Source of the DNA: Sulfitobacter sp. DFL-14 | GTDB lineage: Bacteria > Pseudomonadota > Alphaproteobacteria > Rhodobacterales > Rhodobacteraceae | DNA: 64,000 nucleotides | Direction of reading: 5' to 3' | NCBI RefSeq assembly: GCF_003335585.1 | Contig: NZ_QBFD01000015.1 | Span: 802,754 to 866,753 of the forward strand | Program-made: the position numbers and the translations under genes | Notes under the pieces: generated by a model | Seen by the model: only the letters and a program-made list of their open reading frames with translations | Told to the model about the DNA's origin: nothing | The model's database searches: none | Shown here: piece after piece, positions 52,604 through 62,600 of the stretch | Position numbering within the stretch: the first letter of the stretch is position 1 | Layout of the letters: every line of letters starts with the position of its first letter

Positions 52604-53161
52604 CTATGGATGGGCTGGCATGACATCGGGCATCGGGGGCCAGGGGCGCAGTGCCTCGGTCTTGCACCATTCGCTGATCCAATAGGGCATTTCGGGCGAG
52701 ACGGCTTCCTGACCCATCGCCTCCAGCACCCGTTGCGGGGGGATGATGCTGTTCCTGTCCGTCACGGCAGCCCGGTACAGAACATGGCTTGCGCATTCGC
52801 CGTTGGTTTTCCACATGCTCTGTTCGAGGTAGATGAACTTGTCGTCCCAGCACAGGGCGCGGCTGCGCATTTCGAACTTTTCGAAGCCGTGGATGCGCCG
52901 CCGGAAACGGGTCGACGATCCGGCCATTGTCAGGCCCCAGCGCTCGCGCCGTAAAACGTCGATCAGCCCGCCCCGCTGCGCCATGGCAATGCGTCCGATG
53001 TCATAAAGCGACAGGGCGCGGCCGTTGTTCAGCTCCAGCCAGAAATCCAGATCGTGCGGCCAGCACATATGCTGGCTGATGTGGGCCTCCGTCAGGGTTG
53101 CGAGGGGCGGCTGGCGCCGCGCTTTCAACACATGCCAGATGACGCGGACAAATGGGAACAT
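52604..53161 (-). CDS. Thioesterase-like (4HBT) protein
   Basis: A 185-residue hot-dog fold protein like the acyl-CoA thioesterase/THEM6 family: SQHMCWPHDLDFWLELNNGR and ALSLYDIGRIAM, followed by WGLTMAGSSTRFRRRI and YLEQSMWK, which match the family's conserved blocks. The catalytic Asp is in LYDIGR. ATG 53161 is chosen over an in-frame start at 53227. The substrate is unknown. It is divergent from yggT. Confidence 0.8.
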   Translation of the reverse strand: MFPFVRVIWHVLKARRQPPLATLTEAHISQHMCWPHDLDFWLELNNGRALSLYDIGRIAMAQRGGLIDVLRRERWGLTMAGSSTRFRRRIHGFEKFEMRSRALCWDDKFIYLEQSMWKTNGECASHVLYRAAVTDRNSIIPPQRVLEAMGQEAVSPEMPYWISEWCKTEALRPWPPMPDVMPAHP

Positions 53162-53285
53162 GGGCAGACTCCTTTGCCCGACAGGTGCAACAATGCCGAC
53201 AAGGGTCAACCATGAACCTTGCGGCACTCTTGTGTATTTGTGCGTCTGTGCTTACCTCTGCGGCAATCGCAAGAAAGGGCCGCCC

Positions 53286-53573
53286 ATGACGTCGTTGTTC
53301 CAGATCCTGATGTTGCTGCTGAACATCGTCTATTTCATCGTCATCGCGCATGTGATCATGTCGTGGCTGATCAATTTCCAGGTGCTGAACCTGCGTCAGC
53401 CGCTGGTGGCGCAGATATGGGACGGCCTCAACCGGCTGCTGGAACCGGTCTATTCCCGTGTGCGGCAGATCATTCCCCCGATGGGCGGGCTCGACCTTGC
53501 GCCGCTGATCGTGCTGATCGCGGTTGCCGTGCTTCGCATCGTCCTGGTGAACAATGCGCCGATGTTCTACTGA
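53286..53573 (+). CDS. YggT family membrane protein
   Basis: A 95-residue protein with two membrane segments and the YggT motif (MSWLINFQVLNLRQPLV, then LNRLLEPVYSRVRQIIPPMG and LDLAPLIVLIAV). Proteins of this family are linked to cell division and osmotic-shock resistance (Ylm-G type), with unclear function. ATG 53286 has AAGGG ahead. The earlier part of the open frame is antisense to the thioesterase gene. Confidence 0.85.
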   Translation: MTSLFQILMLLLNIVYFIVIAHVIMSWLINFQVLNLRQPLVAQIWDGLNRLLEPVYSRVRQIIPPMGGLDLAPLIVLIAVAVLRIVLVNNAPMFY

Positions 53574-53602
53574 ACCGCATTTTAGCTGACTGCCGGGCCT
53601 AT

Positions 53603-53700
53603 AGCGCCCGACCTTAAGCCTGAGACACGAATACCCTGCCACGCCTGCGGCGCTCTCGGGACATTCGTGTCACGATGATTCAGATAAAAGGTCGGGCGCT
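53603..53700. repeat. Palindromic repeat element B
   Basis: A 98-bp inverted repeat in the 200-bp yggT-recQ gap. Perfect 13-bp ends AGCGCCCGACCTT (53603-53615) and its complement (53688-53700) enclose a second perfect pair GACACGAAT (53624-53632) with ATTCGTGTC (53663-53671), plus CTGA/TCAG between. No target-site duplication is seen. It is related to the element at 47680-47778, so a chromosomal MITE- or REP-like family is likely. Confidence 0.8.
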
Positions 53701-53773
53701 TTAAACGGGGTTGTTCCCCCCGGGCCGCTGTGGGATTCTGCGTGGCATAACAGTTTATCCGACAGGGTTTTTC

Positions 53774-55828
53774 ATGACCGCCACCGCATCGGGCGCGACC
53801 GCGCTGCTACGTGACGTATTCGGCTTTGATGCCTTTCGCCCCGGCCAGCAGGAGATCGTCGAGGCGGTAACAGCGGGTGAGAACGTGCTGGCGATCATGC
53901 CCACGGGTGGCGGGAAATCCCTGTGTTTCCAGATGCCTGCCCTGCTGCGCAACGGGGTGACGGTGGTCATCTCGCCCCTGATCGCGCTGATGCGCGATCA
54001 GGTCCGCGCCTTGCAGGAGGCGGGTGTGGGCGCAGGCGCCCTGACCAGCGGCAACACCCCTGACGAGACCGATGCCGTCTGGGAGGGGCTGGAGGCCGGA
54101 ACGCTGAGGCTGCTCTACATGGCGCCCGAGCGGTTGGCGGCCGGATCGGTGACCGGCATGCTGCGCCGGGTCGGCGTCAACCTGATTGCGGTGGATGAAG
54201 CGCATTGCGTCAGCCAATGGGGCCATGACTTTCGCCCCGACTACCTGCGCATCGGAGAGCTGCGCCGGGCGCTGGATGTGCCGCTGGCAGCCTTCACCGC
54301 CACGGCAGATGCCGAGACCCAGACAGAGATCGTGCAAAAGCTGTTTGACGGGCAGGCTCCGCGCGCCTTCCTGCGGGGGTTCGATCGCCCCAACATCCAC
54401 TTGACCTTTGCCGCCAAGAACAAGCCGCGTGACCAGATCCTGAACTTTGCCGCGGCCCGGCCGGGTCAATCCGGCATCGTCTATTGCGGCACGCGGGCCA
54501 AGACCGAAGGCATTGCAAGGGCGCTGCGCGAGGCGGGGCAGAAAGCGATCCATTATCATGGCGGGATGGAGGCCGAGGACCGGCGCATCGCAGAGCGACA
54601 GTTCCAGCAGGAAGACGGCTTGATCGTCTGTGCCACGGTGGCCTTTGGCATGGGCGTGGACAAGCCGGATATCCGCTGGGTGGCCCATGCCGACCTTCCC
54701 AAGTCGATCGAGGCCTATTACCAGGAAATCGGCCGTGCAGGCCGCGACGGCGCCCCGGCGGAAACGCTGACCCTGTTCGGCCCCGATGACATCCGACTGC
54801 GCCGCTCCCAGATCGACGAGGGGCTGGCCCCGCCCGAACGCCGCGCGGCGGACCATGCGCGGCTGAACGCCCTCCTGGGTCTGGCCGAGGCGCTGACCTG
54901 TCGGCGCAAGCAGTTGCTGGCCTATTTTGATGAACATGAGGTAACCTGCGGGCGCTGCGACCTTTGCGACACGCCTGCAGAGGTCTTTGACGGCACCACG
55001 GCGGTGCGCAAGGCGCTGTCTGCAATCCTGCGCACCGAAGAATGGTTCGGCGCGGGCCATCTGATCGACATCCTTCTGGGGGTCGAGACCGACAAGGTAA
55101 AGGCGCGCGGCCACGACGGCCTGCCGACATTCGGTGTGGGCGGGGAATATGACCGCCGCCAGTGGCAGGCCGTGTTCCGGCAGATGATGGGCCACGACTT
55201 GATCCGACCCGACCCGGAACGCCACGGTGCGTTGCGCATGACCGACGCTGCGCTGCCAATCCTGCGCGGCGAAGCGGAGATCAGCCTGCGCCGTGACACG
55301 ATCAAGGCTGCCGGTGGGTCACGCCGCCCGGCGGTCAAGGCGATGGTCAGCGAAGAGGATGCGCCGCTGCTCTCTGCGCTCAAGGCCAAGCGGCGCGCGC
55401 TGGCTGAAGCGGCCAAGGTGCCTGCCTATATCATCTTTACCGACCGTACCCTGATCGAAATGGCCGAGACGCGCCCCCGCGACCTGGACGGGATGGCGCG
55501 CATCGGCGGGGTCGGGGCCAAGAAGCTGGAGAACTACGGCGCGGATTTCCTGCGCGTCATCAACGGCGAGGCCGAAGCGATGCACCCCACCCGGCGCAAG
55601 CTGGCGGGCCGCTCGGCGGGATCGGTCTATGACCGGTTGCTGGAAGTGCAGGCGGATCTGGCGCGCGGCGAAGGGGGCACGGAAAAACCATTAAGCTGTT
55701 CGGCATCCCTGCTGGCCAAGGTGGCGCAGATGCACAACGCCGATGACGCAGCGCTGGAGCGTTTGCTGGGCGAACGCCGCGCCGAACGGTTCGGCGCGGC
55801 GTTCCTGGATATTCTTTCGGAACGATAG
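53774..55828 (+). CDS. recQ: ATP-dependent DNA helicase RecQ
   Basis: 3'-5' DNA helicase of recombination repair, 684 residues from ATG 53774. Walker A is PTGGGKS at 43-49 and the DEAH box at 141-144 (VDEAHCVSQWGHDFRP). A helicase-C domain (MGVDKPDIRWVAHAD, EIGRAGRDGAPAE), a RecQ zinc-binding region (four Cys around CRRKQLL and CGRCDLC), a winged helix and a C-terminal HRDC domain follow. The frame's upstream part is not preceded by a usable Shine-Dalgarno. Confidence 0.97.
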   Translation: MTATASGATALLRDVFGFDAFRPGQQEIVEAVTAGENVLAIMPTGGGKSLCFQMPALLRNGVTVVISPLIALMRDQVRALQEAGVGAGALTSGNTPDETDAVWEGLEAGTLRLLYMAPERLAAGSVTGMLRRVGVNLIAVDEAHCVSQWGHDFRPDYLRIGELRRALDVPLAAFTATADAETQTEIVQKLFDGQAPRAFLRGFDRPNIHLTFAAKNKPRDQILNFAAARPGQSGIVYCGTRAKTEGIARALREAGQKAIHYHGGMEAEDRRIAERQFQQEDGLIVCATVAFGMGVDKPDIRWVAHADLPKSIEAYYQEIGRAGRDGAPAETLTLFGPDDIRLRRSQIDEGLAPPERRAADHARLNALLGLAEALTCRRKQLLAYFDEHEVTCGRCDLCDTPAEVFDGTTAVRKALSAILRTEEWFGAGHLIDILLGVETDKVKARGHDGLPTFGVGGEYDRRQWQAVFRQMMGHDLIRPDPERHGALRMTDAALPILRGEAEISLRRDTIKAAGGSRRPAVKAMVSEEDAPLLSALKAKRRALAEAAKVPAYIIFTDRTLIEMAETRPRDLDGMARIGGVGAKKLENYGADFLRVINGEAEAMHPTRRKLAGRSAGSVYDRLLEVQADLARGEGGTEKPLSCSASLLAKVAQMHNADDAALERLLGERRAERFGAAFLDILSER

Positions 55829-55835
55829 CGTGGTT

Positions 55836-56453
55836 TCAGGCGGCCGGGGTTTCGGCTGCCAGCGCCTCTTCGTGCTTTTGCAGGGCCGCAGCTGATGGTC
55901 GTGCCTGACACCGCTCGATCCATTGCCGCACGGCAGGGATATCAGGGGCCATCTGCGGTGCAAAGGTGAAGGCCGAGACCATGATAAGATCGGCTGCGGT
56001 AAAGCGGTCGCCCAACAGGAAAGGTCGGTCCGCCAGCGCTTCTGCCAGCTGTTGACCCATCTCGGTCAGCCCCCGGAACGTTGCGAAGTAGGCGGGATGA
56101 TCGATTTCGGCGAACTTGCCCACCAGAACCGGTTCGACGACATTGCCGTAATAGGCCAGCCAGCTGAGGTATTCGCCGCGCCGGGGGTCGCCGATGGGAA
56201 TGCCCATCGGGCTGTCGAACAGATCAGTGAGATAGAGCATGATTGCATTGCTTTCACGGATCGCCGTGCCGTCGTGAACCAGAAGAGGAACCTTGCCCTC
56301 GGGATGCGGATTGGCCGGGTCCGGTTCGCCGATGTTGCCCTGGCGGATCAGCCCGACGACACGAACCTCGACCTGATCGATCACTTCCATTTCCATCAGC
56401 AGGCGGATGATGCGGGATGAGCGGGTATTGGGACCGTGGTAGAGGGTCAGCAT
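55836..56453 (-). CDS. Glutathione S-transferase family protein
   Basis: A 205-residue protein with an N-terminal thioredoxin-like domain (LTLYHGPNTRSSRI, GKVPLLVHDG, IRESNAIMLYL) and an all-helical C-terminal domain (LADRPFLLGDRFTAADLIMVSA), the GST pattern. Glutathione-binding Ser is in RESNAI. The substrate is unknown. It converges on recQ with 7 bp between stops and is divergent from yaaA. Confidence 0.9.
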   Translation of the reverse strand: MLTLYHGPNTRSSRIIRLLMEMEVIDQVEVRVVGLIRQGNIGEPDPANPHPEGKVPLLVHDGTAIRESNAIMLYLTDLFDSPMGIPIGDPRRGEYLSWLAYYGNVVEPVLVGKFAEIDHPAYFATFRGLTEMGQQLAEALADRPFLLGDRFTAADLIMVSAFTFAPQMAPDIPAVRQWIERCQARPSAAALQKHEEALAAETPAA

Positions 56454-56620
56454 GGATTTGTCCTTTCACATTGCGGGATGTGAACACCCTAGCCGAGGAT
56501 AGCGACAATTTCTGTCAGCAGGCGCGGGCCTGAGCGGGGTGCGGTCAAAAGTGCATCTGGCATTCTGGACCTTTCCGGGCCTGCGCGATAGGTCGGTGGC
56601 ACATCAAGGGGAGTGGACCG

Positions 56621-57400
56621 ATGCTGGTGGTGATTTCGCCTGCCAAGAGACTGGACTGGGACGCGCGCGAAGTGGCGATGACACAGCCCGATTTTCAGGA
56701 GGATGCCGTGCGGCTGGCCAGGACCGCGCGCAACCTGACGCTGGGCAAGCTGAAGGGCCTGATGGACCTGTCGGACGACCTCGCGCGGCTGAACCGGGAC
56801 CGGTTCCAGGCCTTCGAAGAGGCCCCGGCAGCGGATGTCACGCGCCCTGCGGCGCTGGCCTTTGCCGGCGATACCTATCAGGGGCTTGAGGCCGGCAGCC
56901 TTGATGCGGAGGAAATGACCTGGGCGCAGGACCATTTGCGCATCCTGTCCGGGCTTTACGGGGTCCTGCGCCCGCTGGATGCCATCCAGCCTTACCGTCT
57001 GGAAATGGGCAGCAGGCTGAAGACGCGGCGTGGGACCAACCTTTATGACTATTGGCGTGATACGCTTTCAAAGGCGTTGAACGCCCAGGCACAGGCCATC
57101 GGCAGCGAGGTGCTGATCAATTGCGCCAGCCAGGAATATTTTGGCGCGGTTGCGCCCAGGGCCCTGAAACTGCGGGTGATCACGCCGCAATTCATGGAAG
57201 ACAAGGGTGACGGCAAAGGGCCGAAGATCGTCAGCTTCTTCGCCAAGAAGGCGCGCGGGGCGATGGCCCGTTTCATTGTTCAGAACCGCCTGACCGACCC
57301 CGAGGCGATCCGCGAATTCGACACCGGCGGCTATGTCTGGCAGCGCGGCGCATCGACACCTGACAAGCCAGTATTCCTGCGGCCTTACCCGGCGGCCTGA
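56621..57400 (+). CDS. yaaA: Peroxide stress protein YaaA
   Basis: A 259-residue member of the UPF0246/YaaA family, which limits intracellular free iron during H2O2 stress in E. coli. Diagnostic segments are VVISPAKRLDW, AFAGDTYQGLEA, QDHLRILSGLYGVLRPLD and NCASQEYFGAV. The ATG has AAGGGGAG ahead. The last 16 bp overlap the converging histidine-kinase gene. Confidence 0.95.
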   Translation: MLVVISPAKRLDWDAREVAMTQPDFQEDAVRLARTARNLTLGKLKGLMDLSDDLARLNRDRFQAFEEAPAADVTRPAALAFAGDTYQGLEAGSLDAEEMTWAQDHLRILSGLYGVLRPLDAIQPYRLEMGSRLKTRRGTNLYDYWRDTLSKALNAQAQAIGSEVLINCASQEYFGAVAPRALKLRVITPQFMEDKGDGKGPKIVSFFAKKARGAMARFIVQNRLTDPEAIREFDTGGYVWQRGASTPDKPVFLRPYPAA

Positions 57401-59556
57401 TCGCTGTCTGCGGGCAGGGGCGGGATCATGCCCGGCCTATGCGCCGCCCTGATCCGGCCCAGGATGTCGGGTTTGCGCAGGGGTTTGGTCAGATAGTGAT
57501 CCAGCCCGGCGGCCAGAATCCCGTGGTCGTCGCCGTCCATTGCATGTGCGGTCAGGGCCACAATCGGCACATGCCCGCCCGTCTCCTTTTCCAATTTGCG
57601 GATCGCACGGGTGGCTTCTTTCCCGTCCATACCGGGCATGGAAATGTCCATGAAAATCAGGTCTGGCGCGGTCTCCTGGAACAGTTTCACCGCTTCCTCG
57701 CCGTTGTTGGCGAATGTCAGTTCGACCTCAAGCGTCTTGATCATCTTGCTGAAAACAAGCTGGTTGGTCTTGTTGTCCTCCGCCGCGAGAATGCGCATCG
57801 GGCGCAGTTCTGCAGGGCCGGGGCCCTCTGCCCCGCTGCCAAGTGCGGCCAGCCGGGCAAAGAGGGTCGCGCGTGGCACCGGTTTTTGCAGGACGCCCTG
57901 AATCAACATGTTTGCCGGATCCTGTTCCGCAAGGTCGGGATTGGAGCTGAGCAGGAGGATCGGCGAATCATGGCCGCCGTCACGCAGGGCGCGGGCCAGT
58001 TCCAAACCGTCCATGCCGGGCATGTTGTGATCGGTCAGGATCACGTCAATCTGAGGCGATATCGCCGCCAGCGCCTGAGGGCCGTCTGAACAGGCGGTGA
58101 CCGTGGCACCCAACTGCCTGAGTTGTCGTTCCAGAATGGTGCGATTGGTGCCGATGTCGTCCACGATCATCACATGGCCGATCCCGGCAGGCAGGGCTGC
58201 AAGGTCGGGCATAGCGACCGCCCCCGTTGCCATGGGCAGTTCAAAGCCGAAACAGGCACCATGCCCCTCTTCGGAGGTGACCCAGATGCTGCCGCCCATC
58301 AGCTCGACCAGACGCTGGCAGATGGCAAGGCCCAGACCGGTGCCGTCGAATTGCCGGTTGCGTTCGTTTTCGACCTGATTGAACTCCCCGAAGATATGCG
58401 CGAGCTGATCCCCCGGTATCCCGATGCCGGTATCCTCGACGGTGATGTGGACCCGGTTTTGCAGGCCCTCCGCGTCGGGGACGCCCGTGACCCGGATCAT
58501 CACATGCCCCCGGGCGGTGAATTTCACCGCATTTCCGATCAGGTTCGTCATCACCTGCCGGATGCGCCCGGGGTCACCGACCATCTGGGTCGGCATGAAG
58601 ATGTCATAATCCAGCATCAGGTTCAGACCCTTTTCGCGGGCCAGGGGCTGCAACAGCATCATGACCTCGTGAATGGCACGCTCCAGATCGAAGGGTTCGG
58701 GATGGATATCAAGCTTCATCGCCTCGATCTTGGAATAATCCAGCACGTCGTTGATGATCACCAGCAGCGCCTCGCCCGAATTCTTGATGGTCTGGACGTA
58801 TAGCCGCTGTTCCTCTGTCAGATCGGTCTCTGTCAGGACATCGGCCATGCCGACAACGCCGTTCATCGGTGTCCTGATCTCATGGCTCATGTTGGCGAGG
58901 AAAGAAGACTTGGTCCGGGTCGCGCTTTCGGCCCTGGCGCGGGCTTCTTCCAGCTGTTGTTCGTAATTCACGGTCGCCGTGATGTTGAGACCAAGGGTCA
59001 CCATGTCACCGCCGGAGCCGCGTTGATCGACCAGCTTGATGTATTGATCGTTCCACAGCCGGATGACCTTGGGCTCCGGTGCCGGATCCTGCAGCCGCAG
59101 GGTCATCATCTGACGCCATTCCTTTGGCGAGAGCCCTTCGGTGTTCACAATCCCTTCGTCCGTGAGCAATTGCAGGATCGTGACATAGTTGATCCCCGGC
59201 GCCACGACCTCCAGCCCGTCGAAGATCGACAGATAGGCCTGGTTCGCCATGATCATCTGGTTATCGGCATCGAACAGCGCGAAGCCGTCGCTGATCGTTT
59301 CGATGGACTGCCAGAGCCGCCGTTCCGTCAGCGCGATTTTCCGGTTCGCGGCGGAAAGGTCCGATTTGACGCGCAGGTTCTCGCCGCGAATTGTCTCGAC
59401 CTCTGCCCGCGTCTCGACGATTTCTTCGGACAATTGTTGCGCGTGCAGGCCAAGTTTGCGGTTGGCGGCAAAAAGCTCCGCCTGTTTGAGTTCCAGCATC
59501 CGTTCCGCCGCAAGGCGGTTTCGCCGTTCCTCCGTCAGTTTGCTGGCAAAGTCCAT
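57385..59556 (-). CDS. Hybrid sensor histidine kinase with two receiver domains
   Basis: A 723-residue cytoplasmic kinase. The layout is: an N-terminal coiled coil (about 1-80), a PAS domain (about 82-195), a HisKA domain with phospho-His225 in MSHEIRTPMNG, an HATPase domain (about 335-450, with DTGIGIP and DGTGLGLAICQRL), a first receiver (about 460-580, Asp in LTDHNMPGMDG) and a second receiver (about 595-710, Asp in FMDISMPGMDG). No membrane segment is visible. No response regulator gene lies next to it, so phosphotransfer to an external Hpt is likely. The signal is unknown. Confidence 0.92.
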   Translation of the reverse strand: MDFASKLTEERRNRLAAERMLELKQAELFAANRKLGLHAQQLSEEIVETRAEVETIRGENLRVKSDLSAANRKIALTERRLWQSIETISDGFALFDADNQMIMANQAYLSIFDGLEVVAPGINYVTILQLLTDEGIVNTEGLSPKEWRQMMTLRLQDPAPEPKVIRLWNDQYIKLVDQRGSGGDMVTLGLNITATVNYEQQLEEARARAESATRTKSSFLANMSHEIRTPMNGVVGMADVLTETDLTEEQRLYVQTIKNSGEALLVIINDVLDYSKIEAMKLDIHPEPFDLERAIHEVMMLLQPLAREKGLNLMLDYDIFMPTQMVGDPGRIRQVMTNLIGNAVKFTARGHVMIRVTGVPDAEGLQNRVHITVEDTGIGIPGDQLAHIFGEFNQVENERNRQFDGTGLGLAICQRLVELMGGSIWVTSEEGHGACFGFELPMATGAVAMPDLAALPAGIGHVMIVDDIGTNRTILERQLRQLGATVTACSDGPQALAAISPQIDVILTDHNMPGMDGLELARALRDGGHDSPILLLSSNPDLAEQDPANMLIQGVLQKPVPRATLFARLAALGSGAEGPGPAELRPMRILAAEDNKTNQLVFSKMIKTLEVELTFANNGEEAVKLFQETAPDLIFMDISMPGMDGKEATRAIRKLEKETGGHVPIVALTAHAMDGDDHGILAAGLDHYLTKPLRKPDILGRIRAAHRPGMIPPLPADSDQAAG

Positions 59557-59692
59557 CCACGCTCCGAAAGGCTTCTGCCCGGGTTTCCCGCACTTTCGCC
59601 GGACATGGTGAACATCTTGCTAATAGAAGGCGAAGCCTTGCCGGGAATCGGATGCCATGCGACCATGGCCGCATTTAGAACCGGAGTTTGTC

Positions 59693-62600
59693 ATGTCGAT
59701 TTTCCGCATCCTGCGCCTGCCTCTTTTGCTGCTATTCCTGCTGACCGGGCCGCTCTGGGCGCAAACTGCGGTGCCCGAGCATCGTTTCCTGTTTTCACGC
59801 GACGTGGATTTTTACGGCGCGGACCTGACCAACCTCTTTGATACCACGCAGGACGCCTGCCAGCGTGCCTGTTCCGCGCAGGATGCCTGCGTCGCCTTTA
59901 CCTTCAACGCGCGGTCGAATGCCTGTTTCCCGAAATCCGGCATTTCCGACCGGCAGCCCTACGAGGGGGCCATGTCGGCGCGCAAGGTGGCGACTGATCC
60001 GGCAGTTCTGGCCATTGCATCAGCGCGTGCGGCAGACCTGTCGTTCCTGGACAGCAGAGACCTGGTAAATGCACGGGCGCTGGTCGCAAGCAATGCGCGG
60101 CGGTATTCCTTTGGGCCGGAAACGGCGGATGACCTGATTGCGGCAATGACCAGCGCGCAACAGGCAGGCAATACGGAAAATGCGCTGGCATGGGCGGGCA
60201 AGGCGGTTGCGGCGACCGACCGGGCCGACCTTTGGGCGCGCATGGCGCGGCTGTCGTTGGTGCGGGCGCAGCAGCTGCGCAACAGCGAACGGGCAGAGCG
60301 CAACCGCGTCGCGCTGCGGGCGGCGACCAACGCCTATCTGCGCGCGGATAATGTGGCGGTTCAGGTCGATGCCCTGTCGGCGATGGCACTGGCGCTTGAG
60401 GAGAACCGGCGCGGGCGCGACATGATCCCGGCGCTGCGGCTGGCGCTGTCGCTGTCGCCACGGGAGGAACTGGAAACCGCGCTGGACGAGGCGATCGGAA
60501 AATACGGTTTTCGCATCACGGAGCACCGGGTGGACAACAATGCCGCCGCCCCGCGCATCTGTGCCGAATTCTCGGAAAAGCTGGTGCAGGTGGGCCAGGA
60601 TTATGAACCCTTCGTCCAGGTCGAGCAGCGCGGTCTGGTTGTGCAGGCTGACGAAAGCCAGCTGTGCATCGACGGTGTGGAACACGGAACGCGCTATGAC
60701 GTGACCTTTCGCAAGGGTCTGCCGGCGCAAAGCGGTGAGACTTTGCACAAGGATGTGCGCCTCCGGCTTTACATACGTGACCGCGATCCGCAGGTGCGGT
60801 TTCCGGGCCGTGCTTATGTGCTGCCACGCGCGGCGGATGCCGCCTTGCCGGTCGAGACGGTCAATGTCACCGATCTGGATCTCGTGCTGCTGCGAGTCAG
60901 TGACCGCAATCTGGTCCGCACGATCCGGGAAAGCTATTTTGGCCGCCCGCTCAGCTATTATGAGGCGGAGCAGTTTTCCAGCGACCTCGCCCAGGAGGTC
61001 TGGCGCGGCAAGGGCGAGACCCGGAACGAGCTGAATATGGACATGACAACGCGGCTGCCGATGGGCGATGTGCTGGCTGACCAGCCTGCGGGTATCTATG
61101 CGCTCAGCGCCGCGGTGCCCGGGCAGGACCCCTATGACCATCCGGCGGCAACCCAGTGGTTCGTGCTGTCCGATCTGGGGCTGTCGACCTGGTCCGGTGT
61201 CGACGGGCTGCATGTGGCTGTGCGGCGTCTGGCCGATGCCACGCCGCGCGCGGGCATCCGGCTGAGCCTGATTTCCCGCGCCAACGCGGTGCTGGGGGAG
61301 GTAACCACCGATGCGGAGGGTTTTGCGAGCTTTGCCGCCGGTCTGACGCGCGGGTCCGGTGCCGCAGCACCGGCGCTGCTGGTGGCAGAGGATGGTACGG
61401 CGGGTATCGCCTTTCTGCCGCTGACCGATCCGGCCTTCGATCTGTCCGACCGTGGGGTGGAGGGCAATCCGCCCGCGCCGCCCATCGACACGTTCCTGAC
61501 GACGGACCGGGGCGCTTATCGCGTGGGCGAGACGATCTATGCCACCGCCCTGACCCGTGACGGGCAGGCCGCTGCGCTGACGGACCTGCCGGTGACAGCG
61601 ATCCTCAGGCGGCCCGACGGCGTCGAATATTCCCGCCACCTCAGCCAGAATGCCAAGGCCGGCGGCCATGTCTTTGCCCTGCCGCTGGGCGGGGATGTGC
61701 CGCGCGGTGCCTGGCGCATCGATGTGCTGTCGGATGTGGATGCCCCGCCACTGGCCAGCCAGACCGTGCTGGTGGAGGATTTCCTGCCAGAGCGCCTCGA
61801 TTTCGAGATGACCCTGCCCGACGCCCCCCTGACGCTGGCCAGCCGCCCGCCCCTGCGGGTGGATGTGCGCTATCTGTTCGGTGCGCCGGGGGCCGACCTG
61901 CCAGTACGTGGCGACCTGCGCTTGCGGGCAACGCGGTCCCTGCCGGGATGGGAGCGTTACAGTTTTGGTCCGCATGACGCCGCCTTTGGCACCCGCACTT
62001 CGGCGCTGGACGACACGGTGACCGATGCGGCAGGCACCGCAACGCTGGCGTTGAAATTCCCCACCCTTGATGAGGACCCCGGGTTGCCGCTGGAGGCCGA
62101 GATCATCCTTCAGGTCTCCGAAGGGTCCGGCCGCCCGGTCGAACGCCGCCTGACCCAACCGGTCACGCCGCAGGCCACGATGATCGGGATCAAACCGGCC
62201 TTCGATGGGACCCTGCCAGAGGGTGGCGATGCCGGATTTGACCTGATCGCGGTGACACCCCAGGGGGACACGGCCCCGATGCAGGTCCGCTGGACCCTGA
62301 ACAAGGTCGAGACGCGCTATCAATGGTATCAGCAATACGGCAACTGGGAATGGGAGCCGACCGTGCGCCGCATCCGTGCCGCGACCGGCGAGGCAACGCT
62401 GGGGGCCGAACCCGCGCGGATCAGCGCCCCGACGCAATGGGGCGAATATGAGCTGCTCGTGGAACGCATTGGCACGCCCTATGCCGTGTCCTCGGTGCAG
62501 TTCTATTCGGGCTGGTACGGGGGCGATGGCGAAACCGACACGCCGGACCGGCTGGAAATGTCGCTCAATGCCGATGTCTTTGCGGTGGGCGATCCGGTGC

